Shown: one piece after another, positions 8,883-18,458 of the stretch
Position numbering within the stretch: the first letter of the stretch is position 1
Layout: each line of letters opens with the position of its first letter
Assembly (NCBI GenBank): GCA_965220305.1
Contig: OZ244817.1
Location: forward strand, 868,001-932,000
Direction of reading: 5' to 3'
From: G965220305 sp965220305
GTDB lineage: Bacteria > Chloroflexota > Dehalococcoidia > Lucifugimonadales > UBA3495
DNA length: 64,000 bases
Made by a program: the position numbers and the translations under genes
The notes under the pieces: model-generated
Databases searched by the model: none
What the model was told of the DNA's origin: nothing
What the model saw: the letters and a program-made list of their open reading frames with translations, nothing else

Positions 8883-8935
8883 CCGAGCACCCACCCGCAG
8901 CCATTCGGCTGCGGCCTCAGCAGCCCGATGAAAAG

Positions 8936-9097
8936 CTATTCCGCAGACGCCTCCTCCCCGGCATCGCCGCCGCCGGCCTCCCCGGCATCGCGGCCGCCAG
9001 CCTCCTCCCCGGCTTCCGGGTCCTGCTCTCCGGCAGGCTCATGTACCTCCTCGGCATCATCGGGCCCGGGCTTTTCCAAAACGGTCACATCGGACAT
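8936..9097 (-). CDS. Small acidic repeat protein (53 aa)
   Basis: Read on the minus strand from an ATG at 9097 preceded by GGGAGGA at good spacing. The product opens MSDVTVLEKPGPDDAEE and continues as an E/D/G/A low-complexity tail with loosely repeated AGE and GGDAGE units. No domain is recognisable; it is probably disordered. The strand agrees with the exported-protein operon to its right. The opposite strand is also open, but as low-complexity S/P/A without a ribosome site. Confidence 0.5.
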   Translation of the reverse strand: MSDVTVLEKPGPDDAEEVHEPAGEQDPEAGEEAGGRDAGEAGGGDAGEEASAE

Positions 9098-9223
9098 AGG
9101 GCTTCCTCCCGTAGGATAGATTTTCGCCCTCGCAGCGGGGGCGGGTTTTAACATAACACCCCGGAGGGGGGCCGGAATTTGTCAGAACGGAACACCCCAC
9201 CCCCGGGAAACCCGCCGCCCACA

Positions 9224-11377
9224 TCAGCAATCCACCGGTCCCACCAGGGAATTAACGTCATTATCCGGCACATCCCGCAGGCCCGGTGGGATGCAGCCGC
9301 TGAAGCGGTTACCCCCCAGCCGGATGAAATTCAGACCGTATCCGGCCAGCTCCGGCGGTATCACACCGTAGAAAGAGTTATCCGAAAGCCCCACGGAAGT
9401 CAGCATATTCAAACCGTCCAGCCTGTCGGTCAGAACGCCGGTCAGGTCATTCCGGTCCAACCGGAGATGCTGCAAGCGACTCAGGGTAGTCAGGTCAGGA
9501 AGGGAACCAACCAGCTGGTTATCCCGGAGATCCAACTTCCGAAGCTCATGCAGCGAAGTCAGGGACAACGGAATATTCCCCAGGAGTTCGTTGCCCCGGA
9601 GGTCCAGGGTACGCAGACTCGAGAGTTTGCCGAAAGACCAAGGAATGCTGCCCGTCAACCCCGCACCGTTCAGGACCACGCCGTAAACCCTCCCAGGCGA
9701 GCCGACGATCTGAACACCAGTCCAATCCTCAACGCGAATATCCTCAGTCCAATTCAAGCGCGGGGTCCCGAAGGCCTGGTCCGCAAGCTCAAGCAGAATC
9801 TGGCAGTCGCTCAACAGCCCCTGACCCGACGGCACTGTCCCCTCCGGCACGTTGCAGAAGAATCCCGCCGGCGGCGGGACCGGGGGCTGGGACAGCTGAA
9901 GCGGGATCATCGGCTGGGACGTGGTCCAGCCGATGTAATCGCCGCCCCAGACCAAGAGCGCCTTCACGTCGGAGGGATCCCCCGGAACGCCATCGGCATG
10001 GACCAGCCGGACCTGGAAGTCGAACGCAGAAACATCGGGAATATCCCCGAACACCGGGGTATAGGGCGCATCGCCGGGAATCTTCGGCTCAACCCCGGGT
10101 ATGACAAACTTGCGACCGGAGACCGAGGCAGGAAGCCACTCGTCGAAGGCAGGGGTGGGCAGCAACCCGCTGTGGGGCCACCAGCGGTACTCGACCACAT
10201 CGGAATAATCCTCCGCCAACACCACCTCAACGGTCCGCACCACACCCCGGACCTGCCGCACCTCCGCAATGGACGGCCTGACGGGCCGCGAAGTTCCCCC
10301 ATCATCCAGAGGCGGCATGGGCGTCCCCCAAACCGGGGGGGTAGGAAGGGGCGGGCTGAACACCAACGTCCCCCGCAGGGGAGACCTGATGGCCTGGAAA
10401 TCCGCCATGCCGATCATCTCGTGGAGGATGTTGGAGTTGCCCAAGGAACCCCCCTCCGCGTCCAGGCTGCGGACCTGGAAGGAGAAGATACCCTGTAGCT
10501 CCTCATCAATATCAATGATGGTCTCCCCACCCAGGTCCTGGAAGGGGACCCGGAACTCGGAGGGAGCCACCTCCAGCAGTTCCAGGCCGTCATCCGAAGG
10601 TTCCTGAAGGCCGTAGTAGCTCCAGTAACGGTACTGGACAACACCCCCATTCTCCCCGCTGACCTGAAGCGTCACCGAGTTATCCGTAACCTTCGTCACC
10701 GAATCCAAAGTCACCGGGTCCGGCTCCCCCGGAGTCCTGGGAAGATGGGAGAGGTCCCCGACGGAGATCTCCGAAGAGTGACTATCCACCAGACTCATAA
10801 TGTGATAGTTCTTATTGCCACTCTTCCAGCTTCTCTCTCTCCCAGGAGGAGGAGTACTAGCCAGAACCCCGGGGGTGGACAAAGGCGTCCCAGGTCTCAG
10901 GCCCTCACCGGGCAGGAGTTGAGTAACACCCCTACTAGTATTGCCCTTCTCGACGACGCAGGGAGAGGTAGGAGGAACATAATCATCCCGAAGCATACCG
11001 AACTCCAGGGACTGGTTCAGATGGGGAGCGTCGTACTCGTCCTCACGTTCATCAGTCCGGTGATTCCCCGGGCCCGGGTCCGGGAGGCCGCCGTAGATAT
11101 TCCAGTGCCACAGGGTGCAGGGAGATCTATGACCGGTGTGATAATAAGAACAGCCCTCCCCGCAGCTGTGCCGGTGACGCCAAGGCGTGCATTCGTGGCA
11201 CACAGCGTAGAAGCAGAAGGAACCACACCGAGTGCTCCTACTGTCACAGAATTGGGAATAGTCAGTGTGATGCTCCGGGCACCGCTCCAGGTGGGCCGAT
11301 ACGGAGGGGGTGGACACCGGGACCAGAAGCGCCACGAGCAGAAGGGCGAACAGCGCGGCCGCCTTCACGAAATTCAT
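9224..11377 (-). CDS. Exported leucine-rich-repeat protein with fibronectin-like domains
   Basis: A 717-residue secreted or surface protein. Residues 1-28 form a signal peptide (ALFALLLVALLVPV, cleavage after VSA). Residues 30-90 are rich in cysteine and histidine (for example CGSFCFYAVCHEC), a possible metal-binding or disulphide module. The middle has two similar beta-sandwich stretches that look like degenerate fibronectin-III repeats. Residues from about 565 onward are plant-type leucine-rich repeats such as LRTLDLRGNELLGNIP and LQHLRLDRNDLTG, capped by a C-terminal cysteine. It follows two lipoproteins and a VirB4-type ATPase; its ATG shares one base with the TAA of the preceding gene, so it is in their operon. 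Adhesion or recognition at the cell surface is inferred. Confidence 0.8.
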   Translation of the reverse strand: MNFVKAAALFALLLVALLVPVSTPSVSAHLERCPEHHTDYSQFCDSRSTRCGSFCFYAVCHECTPWRHRHSCGEGCSYYHTGHRSPCTLWHWNIYGGLPDPGPGNHRTDEREDEYDAPHLNQSLEFGMLRDDYVPPTSPCVVEKGNTSRGVTQLLPGEGLRPGTPLSTPGVLASTPPPGRERSWKSGNKNYHIMSLVDSHSSEISVGDLSHLPRTPGEPDPVTLDSVTKVTDNSVTLQVSGENGGVVQYRYWSYYGLQEPSDDGLELLEVAPSEFRVPFQDLGGETIIDIDEELQGIFSFQVRSLDAEGGSLGNSNILHEMIGMADFQAIRSPLRGTLVFSPPLPTPPVWGTPMPPLDDGGTSRPVRPSIAEVRQVRGVVRTVEVVLAEDYSDVVEYRWWPHSGLLPTPAFDEWLPASVSGRKFVIPGVEPKIPGDAPYTPVFGDIPDVSAFDFQVRLVHADGVPGDPSDVKALLVWGGDYIGWTTSQPMIPLQLSQPPVPPPAGFFCNVPEGTVPSGQGLLSDCQILLELADQAFGTPRLNWTEDIRVEDWTGVQIVGSPGRVYGVVLNGAGLTGSIPWSFGKLSSLRTLDLRGNELLGNIPLSLTSLHELRKLDLRDNQLVGSLPDLTTLSRLQHLRLDRNDLTGVLTDRLDGLNMLTSVGLSDNSFYGVIPPELAGYGLNFIRLGGNRFSGCIPPGLRDVPDNDVNSLVGPVDC

Positions 11378-12126
11378 TACCTTACCTCGAAATCAGCATG
11401 AACAACGACCTGGTAGCGGTCATCAAGAAACTCGACTCGGTAGAAGCCTGGATTCCAGATGCCGGGACCATCCCGGCCCAGTCCGCGATAGAAAAAGGGG
11501 CTGCGGGCCGAGACCGTCACCCGGTCCTCAAACATGATGACCGGCTCAACTCCGGGGGGAACGCTGCGCCACCGGATGAACCCCTCCATCTCGTAGTCCG
11601 GCTCCGCCTGGGTGAAATCAAACGCCACCACCCAGAGCATATAGGGAATATCGGAAGGGACCACCTCCATCGACTCGGGCATCCGGCTCCAATCCCGACC
11701 CTGCAGGTAGTCCGGCAGATCGCCGCCCCAGAAGACGACCAGGACCTCCTTCTCCAGGAAGACCTGGCCACCATGCAGTTTACCGTAGGGAGTCGGAGGA
11801 ATGGGCGTTCCACTGGCCGAGGGAACCAGATCAACGCGCCCCGGGGAATACCTGGGCCAGGGAGTTGCGGTGGGAGCGGGCCGCGGCGTCGGCGTAGGGG
11901 TGAGTCTGGGAGTCGGTGTCGGCGCCGGGGTGAATGTAGGCCAGGGAGTGGCCGTCGGCGGAGAAACATGGACCGGCCCCGGCTCCACCCCCGCCTGGGA
12001 AAGGGAGGGAGGAGAGGGGCCAGGGCCGGGACCAACGGAATCCCCCGCTCCCAGGAGACCACAACCCAAGAGAGGGAGCAGGAAAACAGCATCGACAGCC
12101 AGAACATGAATCCAACGGAAGGTCAT
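11377..12126 (-). CDS. P/T-rich lipoprotein
   Basis: The N-terminus (FLLPLLGCGLLGAGD) has a hydrophobic core and a lipobox ending in cysteine, so the mature protein should be lipid-anchored outside the membrane. Residues 35-95 are a Pro/Thr-rich spacer with TPTPRLTPTPTPRP, typical of wall-spanning linkers in Chloroflexota and other Gram-positive-like envelopes. The remaining 150 residues form a beta-rich globular domain of no known family. It overlaps both the upstream lipoprotein gene (four bases) and the downstream LRR gene (one base). Confidence 0.75.
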   Translation of the reverse strand: MTFRWIHVLAVDAVFLLPLLGCGLLGAGDSVGPGPGPSPPSLSQAGVEPGPVHVSPPTATPWPTFTPAPTPTPRLTPTPTPRPAPTATPWPRYSPGRVDLVPSASGTPIPPTPYGKLHGGQVFLEKEVLVVFWGGDLPDYLQGRDWSRMPESMEVVPSDIPYMLWVVAFDFTQAEPDYEMEGFIRWRSVPPGVEPVIMFEDRVTVSARSPFFYRGLGRDGPGIWNPGFYRVEFLDDRYQVVVHADFEVR

Positions 12127-13151
12127 TCACCCTCCTCGGGATGGAAGAATTCCCAGCCGGCGGAACCCGGCGGAAGCGCCCAGCAAACCGCGCCGTCGGC
12201 CGGAATATGATTCTCATGCCAGGTGATCACCAGGAACCCCCCGGGGTTCAATCCCGTGTCTCCCAACACCCCGCAGTCCTCGTGGGCACCCGAGGCGGGA
12301 AATATATCCCAGAGGGGAGAGCCGCACTGGGCCGGCAGTTGCAACCTGACCTCATCCAGGGCCCGGGCAACGTGAAGCGGACCGAAGTCCTCCCCGGCAG
12401 AGGCGGAAAGCAACTCCCGCAGCCGGCGGTCGCAGGCCGGGAATTCCGGACGGTCAATCCCAGAGCCAGCGCCGGAGACCAACCAGGCCCAGGAATCCCA
12501 GGAGGCGCTGTAGTACCAGCAACCGCGCCCATCGACGAGGGGCAGCCGGGCAAAGTGGACCAGTATGTTCCCACCGTTATCCCGGGCGGTGGGAAGAGCG
12601 CTTGGGGAAGCCAGGGAATGGGGCCGCTGGGTGAGGTCATTGCTGATACGCAGCCCCGCCACCGAGCCGGACACGCAGACCACGTCCGCTTCAAAGCGGG
12701 GTTCCCACCCCTGCTCCACGCAGTCGGGCCGGAGTTCCCTCAGTTCGCGGGAGAGCAGCAGCGCGACCTGGGAACCGAAGAGGACCCGGCCCCGGTAGTC
12801 GATGAGCATCTGCCGGTAATGGCCGGTGCAGGACTGAATCCCACCTCCCGGTCCGGCAACCTCAACCACGCCACCCCCATCACCCGACTGGGAGACCTCC
12901 CAAGAAAGACCAGGCGTAGGAGACGGCCGAGGGGTGGGAGTCGGTCGAGGAGTGGGAGTAGGGATGGTCAAACGGTCCCCAGCCTCAACGTAACGATGGA
13001 CTCCGGGCACGAAGGGATGGACCGGAGCCGGCGTCGGCTGCAGGAAGACCGGCGTGGGTTGCGCCGGAGAACCCGGGAGAAACCCAGCGCAACCGGCCAG
13101 GAGCGCCGGGAGAAGCAGAATAACCAGAAACTCAGGAAACCTGGACTTCAT
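12123..13151 (-). CDS. P/T-rich lipoprotein
   Basis: The start is placed at the ATG at 13151, because it gives a clean lipoprotein signal, LVILLLPALLAGC; the frame is open further upstream but encodes non-signal residues overlapping the ATPase gene. After the lipobox comes a linker with TPTPRPTPTPRPSPTPG, then about 220 residues of cysteine-containing extracellular domain (ends near WEFFHPEEGE). The gene starts 20 bases inside the ATPase gene and overlaps the next lipoprotein gene by four bases. Family unknown. Confidence 0.75.
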   Translation of the reverse strand: MKSRFPEFLVILLLPALLAGCAGFLPGSPAQPTPVFLQPTPAPVHPFVPGVHRYVEAGDRLTIPTPTPRPTPTPRPSPTPGLSWEVSQSGDGGGVVEVAGPGGGIQSCTGHYRQMLIDYRGRVLFGSQVALLLSRELRELRPDCVEQGWEPRFEADVVCVSGSVAGLRISNDLTQRPHSLASPSALPTARDNGGNILVHFARLPLVDGRGCWYYSASWDSWAWLVSGAGSGIDRPEFPACDRRLRELLSASAGEDFGPLHVARALDEVRLQLPAQCGSPLWDIFPASGAHEDCGVLGDTGLNPGGFLVITWHENHIPADGAVCWALPPGSAGWEFFHPEEGE

Positions 13152-15516
13152 CGGACTCACGCTCCCGTTGCAGACGTTCCAGGAGCAAACCGGCGTCACC
13201 GAGATGGCGGGCATCCTGCGCCAATTCAACCTCCGGGGTGGGAAGAAGGAGACCGTCCTGCCGCCAGGACTGGTCCTCCACCAGGTCCCGCTCCAACGCG
13301 GTAGAAACAATATCCATGGGGAAACTGGTGCCGGACTCACTGATCAACAATCCCTGTCCCCGCAGGGAACCGGCGAGGAAGTCCCCCTCATCCTGGCTGA
13401 GGCCCAGCGCATTGACCACCTGGGGCAACGCCGCCGGGTCCTGGGAGAGGGCCAGCTTCATCGCCGAGTTCTGGAGCAGGGAACGGCCGGCATGGGCAGT
13501 GATGGCGCCCACGCCGGAATGCTCCGCCAGGAAATCCTGCACGTCCTGGGTGATGGTGAGAAGCCCCAGTTGGTACTTCCGGGCCCGCTTGACGATGTTG
13601 ATCAGGGCATCGGCGCCGGAGGGAGTGGCCAGCACCGTCCAGCACTCGTCCACCACCAGGCGGCGGGGACGGGGAGAGCTGACCGCCAGGCTCCAGACCA
13701 CCTCGGAGCAGATTGAGGTAGCCACCGGCTTGAGAGAACTCGAGAGATTCTTCAGGTTGAAGCTGGTCACCGGCGCTTCATTTTCCAGCAGGTTGTGAGG
13801 ACTGTCCTCCATCAGAAAGCGGGCGGTGCCGGTGGCGAAGGGAGAAAGCAGGTGGGCCAGCTCCAGACCGCCGAAGGGTTCGGCCTCCTTGGACTCCATG
13901 TAGCGGTAGAAGTCCCGGATGCCGCCCCGGGCCAGCACCCCGCCGTTGCCCTCCACATCCCGCAGTTCCGAAGCGTAGAAGCCGGTGAGGCACCGGTCGA
14001 TGATGGCCTTCCGGCGGGTATCCACCTCGCCCTCCAACATGACCCCCACCAGGGAACAGAGGCTGGAAATTCGATTGGTCAGGTCGGCCTCATCTCCGGT
14101 GTAGCCGATGATGAAGGGATTGAGACCATGCCCCGGGGAGCCGGGAACGAAGACCACCCCACCCAGGGCCCGGGTGATGACGCCGTACTCGCCCTCCGGA
14201 TCGATGAGGTAGGTGGGAATGCCCATCTGGGACTCCCGAACCACCCGCAGCTTGGTGAAGAAGGACTTGCCCGCGCCGGACCGCGCCATGACGACCATGT
14301 GGCCGTTCATGGCCCGGGGGTTGAAGGGGTTGTGGATAATGGGAGTCCGGCTACGGAGGTCCATCCCCAGCAGGGTGCCGTCATGCTCGTTCATGTCCTG
14401 GGGGCCGAAGGGGAACATCCGGCGCAGCGTGTCGGTGTCCGTCAGGTCCACCTCCCCCACGCCGCCGCGGAGCAGGGGCATCAGGGCAGTGAAGCCACGA
14501 CCCTGCCGGAACTTGAGCGGGTTGATCTTGGCCAGCGAGGCCCTGAAGTGGCTGGAAAGCCTCTCCCCAGCCTCCTTCAGGTCATCCTGAGTCCGCCCGT
14601 AGACCGCGACGGTCATGCTGCGGCGGAAGAGCTTGCTGGTGCCCCGCTCCACAGATTCGGAGATCCGGGTCACGTCGGCAATGGCGATCTCCACCTCCTG
14701 GGGCACCAGCTTTCCCTTCTGCATCGAGACAATCCTGGAACCCTCGAAGCGGGAACGCTGCATCTGCAGCCGGCTGTGGGACTCCCGCTGGCTGGCTGGC
14801 CACAGCCACATCGAGATGTCCATCTCGTCCCCGCTGCGGAGCAGTTGCTCCAGGAAGAGCAGGGATATGCGCCGGGGCCACTTCGCCACCTCGTAGACCG
14901 ACATGTAGCGATGGTTGAGTTCCAGGAAGTTATTGTTCTCCTGCACCTGATAGAAGTCCTGGGAATAGCCGTAGCCCATCCCGCTCACGCAGGCCTGGAG
15001 CAGCAGCCCCAACTCCGCGTCCTCCAGGCGCTTGGCGTTGAACCCAGACTGGGCCAGCAGCGACGCCACCTCCATCGCCTTTTCCTCCTTGGAGACCACG
15101 TACCAGGCCCGGCCAACGATGCCGCCATTGTTTTCCATGGAAGCGAGATACTCCAGCAGGGAGTTGCCGACATCGTTGATGCGCCCGGAGCGCATGTGCT
15201 CCGGCCGGAGGTCGATGAGCTTCCGGCGCACGCCGGAAAGGTCCGGGGCGTGCTGGCGGATGAGCACCTGGAGGGGATACTCAATGCTGTTGAGCAGGAG
15301 GGTCCAACCATTGATCACCGCGGGATTGGTGGAATCACACCCCCCTACGCTCCACACCGCGTAGCGGCTCCCCGAATAGTCCTCCAGGGTCTGGTCATTG
15401 ACCCGGCGGACCTGGGCCAACACACTGATCGACGGGATGACCTTGGGCTTGGGCTCCGCCCGAGGCGACGAGGCATCCTTGTTGCGGTTTCCGAGAAAGG
15501 GTATCGATATAGCCAT
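13132..15516 (-). CDS. VirB4/TraC-family type IV secretion ATPase
   Basis: A 794-residue P-loop ATPase of the VirB4/TraC/TraE group that powers type IV secretion or pilus assembly at the inner membrane. Walker A is ARSGAGKSFF (residues 411-420), followed by YLIDPEGEYG, the strand typical of this family; Walker B is RRLVVDECWTVL, and ITQDVQDFL follows as the sensor segment. The N-terminal 350 residues correspond to the VirB4 N-terminal domain. The only other transfer-like gene nearby is the small membrane protein just upstream; no VirD4, relaxase or VirB6 is present. The locus may therefore be a partial conjugation module or a dedicated surface-protein assembly system with the lipoproteins downstream. 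Confidence 0.85.
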   Translation of the reverse strand: MAISIPFLGNRNKDASSPRAEPKPKVIPSISVLAQVRRVNDQTLEDYSGSRYAVWSVGGCDSTNPAVINGWTLLLNSIEYPLQVLIRQHAPDLSGVRRKLIDLRPEHMRSGRINDVGNSLLEYLASMENNGGIVGRAWYVVSKEEKAMEVASLLAQSGFNAKRLEDAELGLLLQACVSGMGYGYSQDFYQVQENNNFLELNHRYMSVYEVAKWPRRISLLFLEQLLRSGDEMDISMWLWPASQRESHSRLQMQRSRFEGSRIVSMQKGKLVPQEVEIAIADVTRISESVERGTSKLFRRSMTVAVYGRTQDDLKEAGERLSSHFRASLAKINPLKFRQGRGFTALMPLLRGGVGEVDLTDTDTLRRMFPFGPQDMNEHDGTLLGMDLRSRTPIIHNPFNPRAMNGHMVVMARSGAGKSFFTKLRVVRESQMGIPTYLIDPEGEYGVITRALGGVVFVPGSPGHGLNPFIIGYTGDEADLTNRISSLCSLVGVMLEGEVDTRRKAIIDRCLTGFYASELRDVEGNGGVLARGGIRDFYRYMESKEAEPFGGLELAHLLSPFATGTARFLMEDSPHNLLENEAPVTSFNLKNLSSSLKPVATSICSEVVWSLAVSSPRPRRLVVDECWTVLATPSGADALINIVKRARKYQLGLLTITQDVQDFLAEHSGVGAITAHAGRSLLQNSAMKLALSQDPAALPQVVNALGLSQDEGDFLAGSLRGQGLLISESGTSFPMDIVSTALERDLVEDQSWRQDGLLLPTPEVELAQDARHLGDAGLLLERLQRERESDEVQVS

Positions 15517-15527
15517 GAGCGCACCTC

Positions 15528-15791
15528 TCAGAAGATTTGGAAGAAACCCTCCACCAGGTCAATGGTGAAGAAGACGGGATCGGGCACGAAGGAGAGAAAA
15601 CTGTCCACCGAGACCGGCAGGTCGAAGGGTAGCCGGTCCCGGTGGGAAGCCAGCCAGCCGATGCCCAGGAGGATGCCGACGAAGACAAACAGCCCGACGA
15701 ACCAGTAAATGAGAGAACTGGCCCGGCGGAACAAGAATAAGACAACCGCTAGAATCAGGACCACAGAAACCACGAACAGCAGCGTCGTCAT
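15528..15791 (-). CDS. Small two-helix membrane protein
   Basis: An 87-residue protein with two membrane segments (VVSVVLILAVVLFLF and WFVGLFVFVGILLGIGWLA) separated by a short basic turn. It ends 11 bases before the VirB4-type ATPase gene. Small two-helix proteins of the VirB2/VirB3 or PrgI type often precede VirB4, so a membrane partner of the ATPase is a reasonable guess. A GGGGAGG lies upstream of the ATG with long spacing. Confidence 0.6.
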   Translation of the reverse strand: MTTLLFVVSVVLILAVVLFLFRRASSLIYWFVGLFVFVGILLGIGWLASHRDRLPFDLPVSVDSFLSFVPDPVFFTIDLVEGFFQIF

Positions 15792-16098
15792 AGGCAGCTG
15801 CCTCCCCGGACTGCATCAGAAAAATTGCGGACACGGATCAAGGGTACGGGAAACGGGGGCAGTCAATCTTTAGCAGTTGGGACATGAAGACAGACTATCG
15901 AGCCTGATCCTCAACCGGGTGAACGGAGAGATAACCTGGGAACCCAACAATCCTCGAATCGCTGAATATAAAAGTCTTAGGGAAGGGAAAATCCGCCTTT
16001 GCGAAAGGGGAGAAAGTGCGGAGAATTCGCAACCAGAACGACTTGGTCAGCTTCTGGGCAAAGGAAATTAGGTTGGCCCGATGCTCAAACAGAGGTAC
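15792..16098. other. No recognisable gene
   Basis: About 300 bases upstream of the secretion operon and downstream of the next membrane-protein gene. It probably holds the operon promoter, but I could not identify convincing -35/-10 boxes. Confidence 0.35.
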
Positions 16099-16596
16099 CT
16101 ACCAGGGCTCAGCGTCACCGGGACGGCGAAATTGCCTGAAGAAAGCTCTGCCCAACAGGAACCAGGAACAGGGCAGGAAAACCGCCATCCAGGGCAGTAC
16201 AAAGGAGGAGACGGACACCACCGTCAACTGAAAGAGCCGCGGGTCCCGGAACCCCGAGTAGGCCCCGCCAAGCACCCAGCCCCCAGCGAATACCGCTGCG
16301 GGCGTCAGGACCGCCATAGCCAGCATGACACTCCGGCATCTCTCACCAAAGCCCAAAGGTCGTTGAAACGCCACAACGAAGATGATGGAAAGAAGAAGAA
16401 ACAGCACCAGGTGATAGACACCCACCTGCCAAGCCGGTGAGGTCTCCAGGTCGAACTCCAAGACCGCCAGAAAAGCAACCAAGGACATCACCAGGGCTCC
16501 AATGAGGACAGCCAAACCGAAGGCAGACCACCCCGACTGCCAACCGACCAGGTCACGCACGAAAATCACCTCAACGCGCAGAATCCCTGAACTCAA
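16099..16596 (-). CDS. Four-helix membrane protein, copy 1
   Basis: A 165-residue protein with four or five hydrophobic segments, for example VYHLVLFLLLSIIFVVAF. It shares clear similarity with the protein encoded at 17497-17922: EFDLETSPAWQVGVYHLVLF here against GFDLRTSRPWQLALYHLMLV there. The two are thus paralogues lying in the same orientation, 900 bases apart. Function unknown. Confidence 0.55.
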   Translation of the reverse strand: MSSGILRVEVIFVRDLVGWQSGWSAFGLAVLIGALVMSLVAFLAVLEFDLETSPAWQVGVYHLVLFLLLSIIFVVAFQRPLGFGERCRSVMLAMAVLTPAAVFAGGWVLGGAYSGFRDPRLFQLTVVSVSSFVLPWMAVFLPCSWFLLGRAFFRQFRRPGDAEPW

Positions 16597-17496
16597 GGCT
16601 ACAGCAGTAGGAGGAAGATGGAATTCTGCAGCTCGGAACCAAAATCAGGGCCACCCAGCGGTTCGACTCACCCCTGAAGATACTGCCCCAAGATGTCAGC
16701 GGGCAGTATACTTGACAGGCACGGAGTGGCTGGAGCACGTTGTCCTGCTCAAGGGATGGACGCCGGACATAGCCGTGCTTATACATTCACTCATAGAAAG
16801 AATCGGAAAGAATCGCCAGCGGAGCAACTCCCACGCTGCACTGTGAACAACGAAAGCGGATCCAACTTGTTATCCTCCACTCAGCACGAGACGGCATTTC
16901 CCCATCACTCCAGGCTCCAACCCAATTGAGAAACAGGAGCAGACCACAGGCCATCAGGAGCCCACAATTTCATCATCTCCATGACCAGTCACCTCGGTCG
17001 AGAATGAGACTCATCAACCACGATATAACGAAGTCAGTCCGGCAGAATTTGGCAGCAGTTCAGACAGCGCCACGGCAAGATCCCGCAGATTTGTCAACAG
17101 AGAGGCGCCAGAGAATTATACGGTAACGCAGAAACAAACCCAATTTGTCAACAGCGGCAGAGCCCAGGCAACGAAGAAGTCAAACGAAAGACCATCCGAT
17201 ATTCGCATCACCGGATGACCAAGCAGTAGGGGCATTGACCCTCCATGCTATAGGCAAGAACGGAGTCCCGGCGGATCCATCATAGTGAATGGAGATTCAG
17301 GGAGGAAGGCCAGCGCCACCCGCCGGGACTTGATGAAGCCGCAACCACCACATGGGCATTTGCAGTACCACAACGCACCGGAAGAGTGGTCTGTGGGAAA
17401 GGATCCCACCAGGCTGCCGACAGCAACCTTCGGAGTATCAACACCCGCACTGGTCAAGGGGATGAGAGCCGCCTGACCGGAACCAGGCAACCGTAC
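16597..17496. other. Gene-poor stretch with a direct repeat
   Basis: About 900 bases without a supported gene, less GC-rich than its surroundings in the first half. ATTTGTCAACAG occurs twice on the plus strand (17089-17100 and 17143-17154), 54 bases apart. Nothing else stands out. Confidence 0.4.
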
Positions 17497-17922
17497 TTAC
17501 ACAGACTCCGGATGCTCCCGAGCCAGACAGCGCCGAGCCAACGGCGCCCACAGCAACAGCATCCCGCAGAGACCACAGGCAAAGACCACCGGAATGGCCC
17601 AGAAGCCGATGAACACGACCACCAACCCGATCAGACCCTCGCCCCGGAGACCGGTCCAGCCATTTGACCACGCCACCGCGGCAACTGCGAGCAACGCCAC
17701 GACAACCAGTCCCCACCGGAGCTTCCGCCCCATCAACATGGAACCCGATCTGACGGAGAGCAAGAAGGAACCCAAGGCGAACAGGACCAACATCAGGTGA
17801 TAGAGAGCAAGTTGCCAAGGCCGGGAGGTCCGCAGGTCAAACCCCAAGACCACAGCGAGAATCAAGGCCAGGAACATGACCAGGGAATATGCCTGCGCCA
17901 CCGACATGAACATGACTACCAA
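17497..17922 (-). CDS. Four-helix membrane protein, copy 2
   Basis: A 141-residue paralogue of the protein at 16099-16596, with the shared segment around DLRTSRPWQLALYHLML and further hydrophobic helices (GLVVVALLAVAAVAW, LIGLVVVFIGFWAIPVVFA). The C-terminus after the last helix is short and charged. The pair may be a duplication. No enzyme motif. Confidence 0.55.
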   Translation of the reverse strand: MVVMFMSVAQAYSLVMFLALILAVVLGFDLRTSRPWQLALYHLMLVLFALGSFLLSVRSGSMLMGRKLRWGLVVVALLAVAAVAWSNGWTGLRGEGLIGLVVVFIGFWAIPVVFACGLCGMLLLWAPLARRCLAREHPESV

Positions 17923-18136
17923 CTTCCACTTGGAATCAGCGAGAGTGAAAAATCACCGCAGGTTGTAGAAGACGTCCCGCTCCAGCGTCGCCTTGACGTA
18001 GCATGCCACTTGGCCTCGCAAACACCCTCCATTAGAACCCTTCCGCGGCACGTCAGGCTCGGGTCTTGGAGGCGGCAGGGAAACCGGCACATCGGTTGGG
18101 CGCGGACCCCTTGGACCCTGAGGAGATGACAATACT

Positions 18137-18367
18137 CTACTGTGCATAACGATTAACCACCGTCTCGTACGCTTCCTTCGCAGCCCTCACATTGTCACGG
18201 TCATGCACCTCCAGCGTTATCATCCGAGTTGCCAGAGACCAACCATCTACTATCCTGCGGTAGCGCTCCTCAGCTTCATCATCGAGGACGCGGTATGACT
18301 CAATATCGCGCCAAAGCTGTTCCCCATCGGCCTTGAGGTCATCGCACAGCTCGGTCGTTACCCGCAA
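18137..18367 (-). CDS. Possible small helical protein (76 aa)
   Basis: An open frame from a TTG at 18367 with a natural-looking, charged amino acid composition (for example EEAEERYRRIVDGW-like pattern around residues 28-43). A stop lies just upstream of the start, and the ribosome site is poor. I recognise nothing in it; it could be a chance frame. Confidence 0.3.
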   Translation of the reverse strand: MRVTTELCDDLKADGEQLWRDIESYRVLDDEAEERYRRIVDGWSLATRMITLEVHDRDNVRAAKEAYETVVNRYAQ

Positions 18368-18458
18368 TGCGGCGGCAGTCTCGGGGTACCATCACCAGGG
18401 GGCGATAATGTCGATCGGGTCGTCTCCGGGGGCGTTGGGGATAGCCGGTTGGTCCTGT

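Noticed and set aside
9179..10498. Plus-strand open frame of 439 codons opposite the LRR gene
   Set aside because: Antisense to a protein with a signal peptide and ordered leucine-rich repeats; its own sequence is arginine/proline/glutamine-rich without any domain.
13795..15708. Long plus-strand open frame (637 codons) opposite the VirB4-type ATPase gene
   Set aside because: It lies fully antisense to a protein with clear Walker motifs and shows the H/G/P/A-rich composition of a GC-rich shadow frame. No motif or ribosome site.
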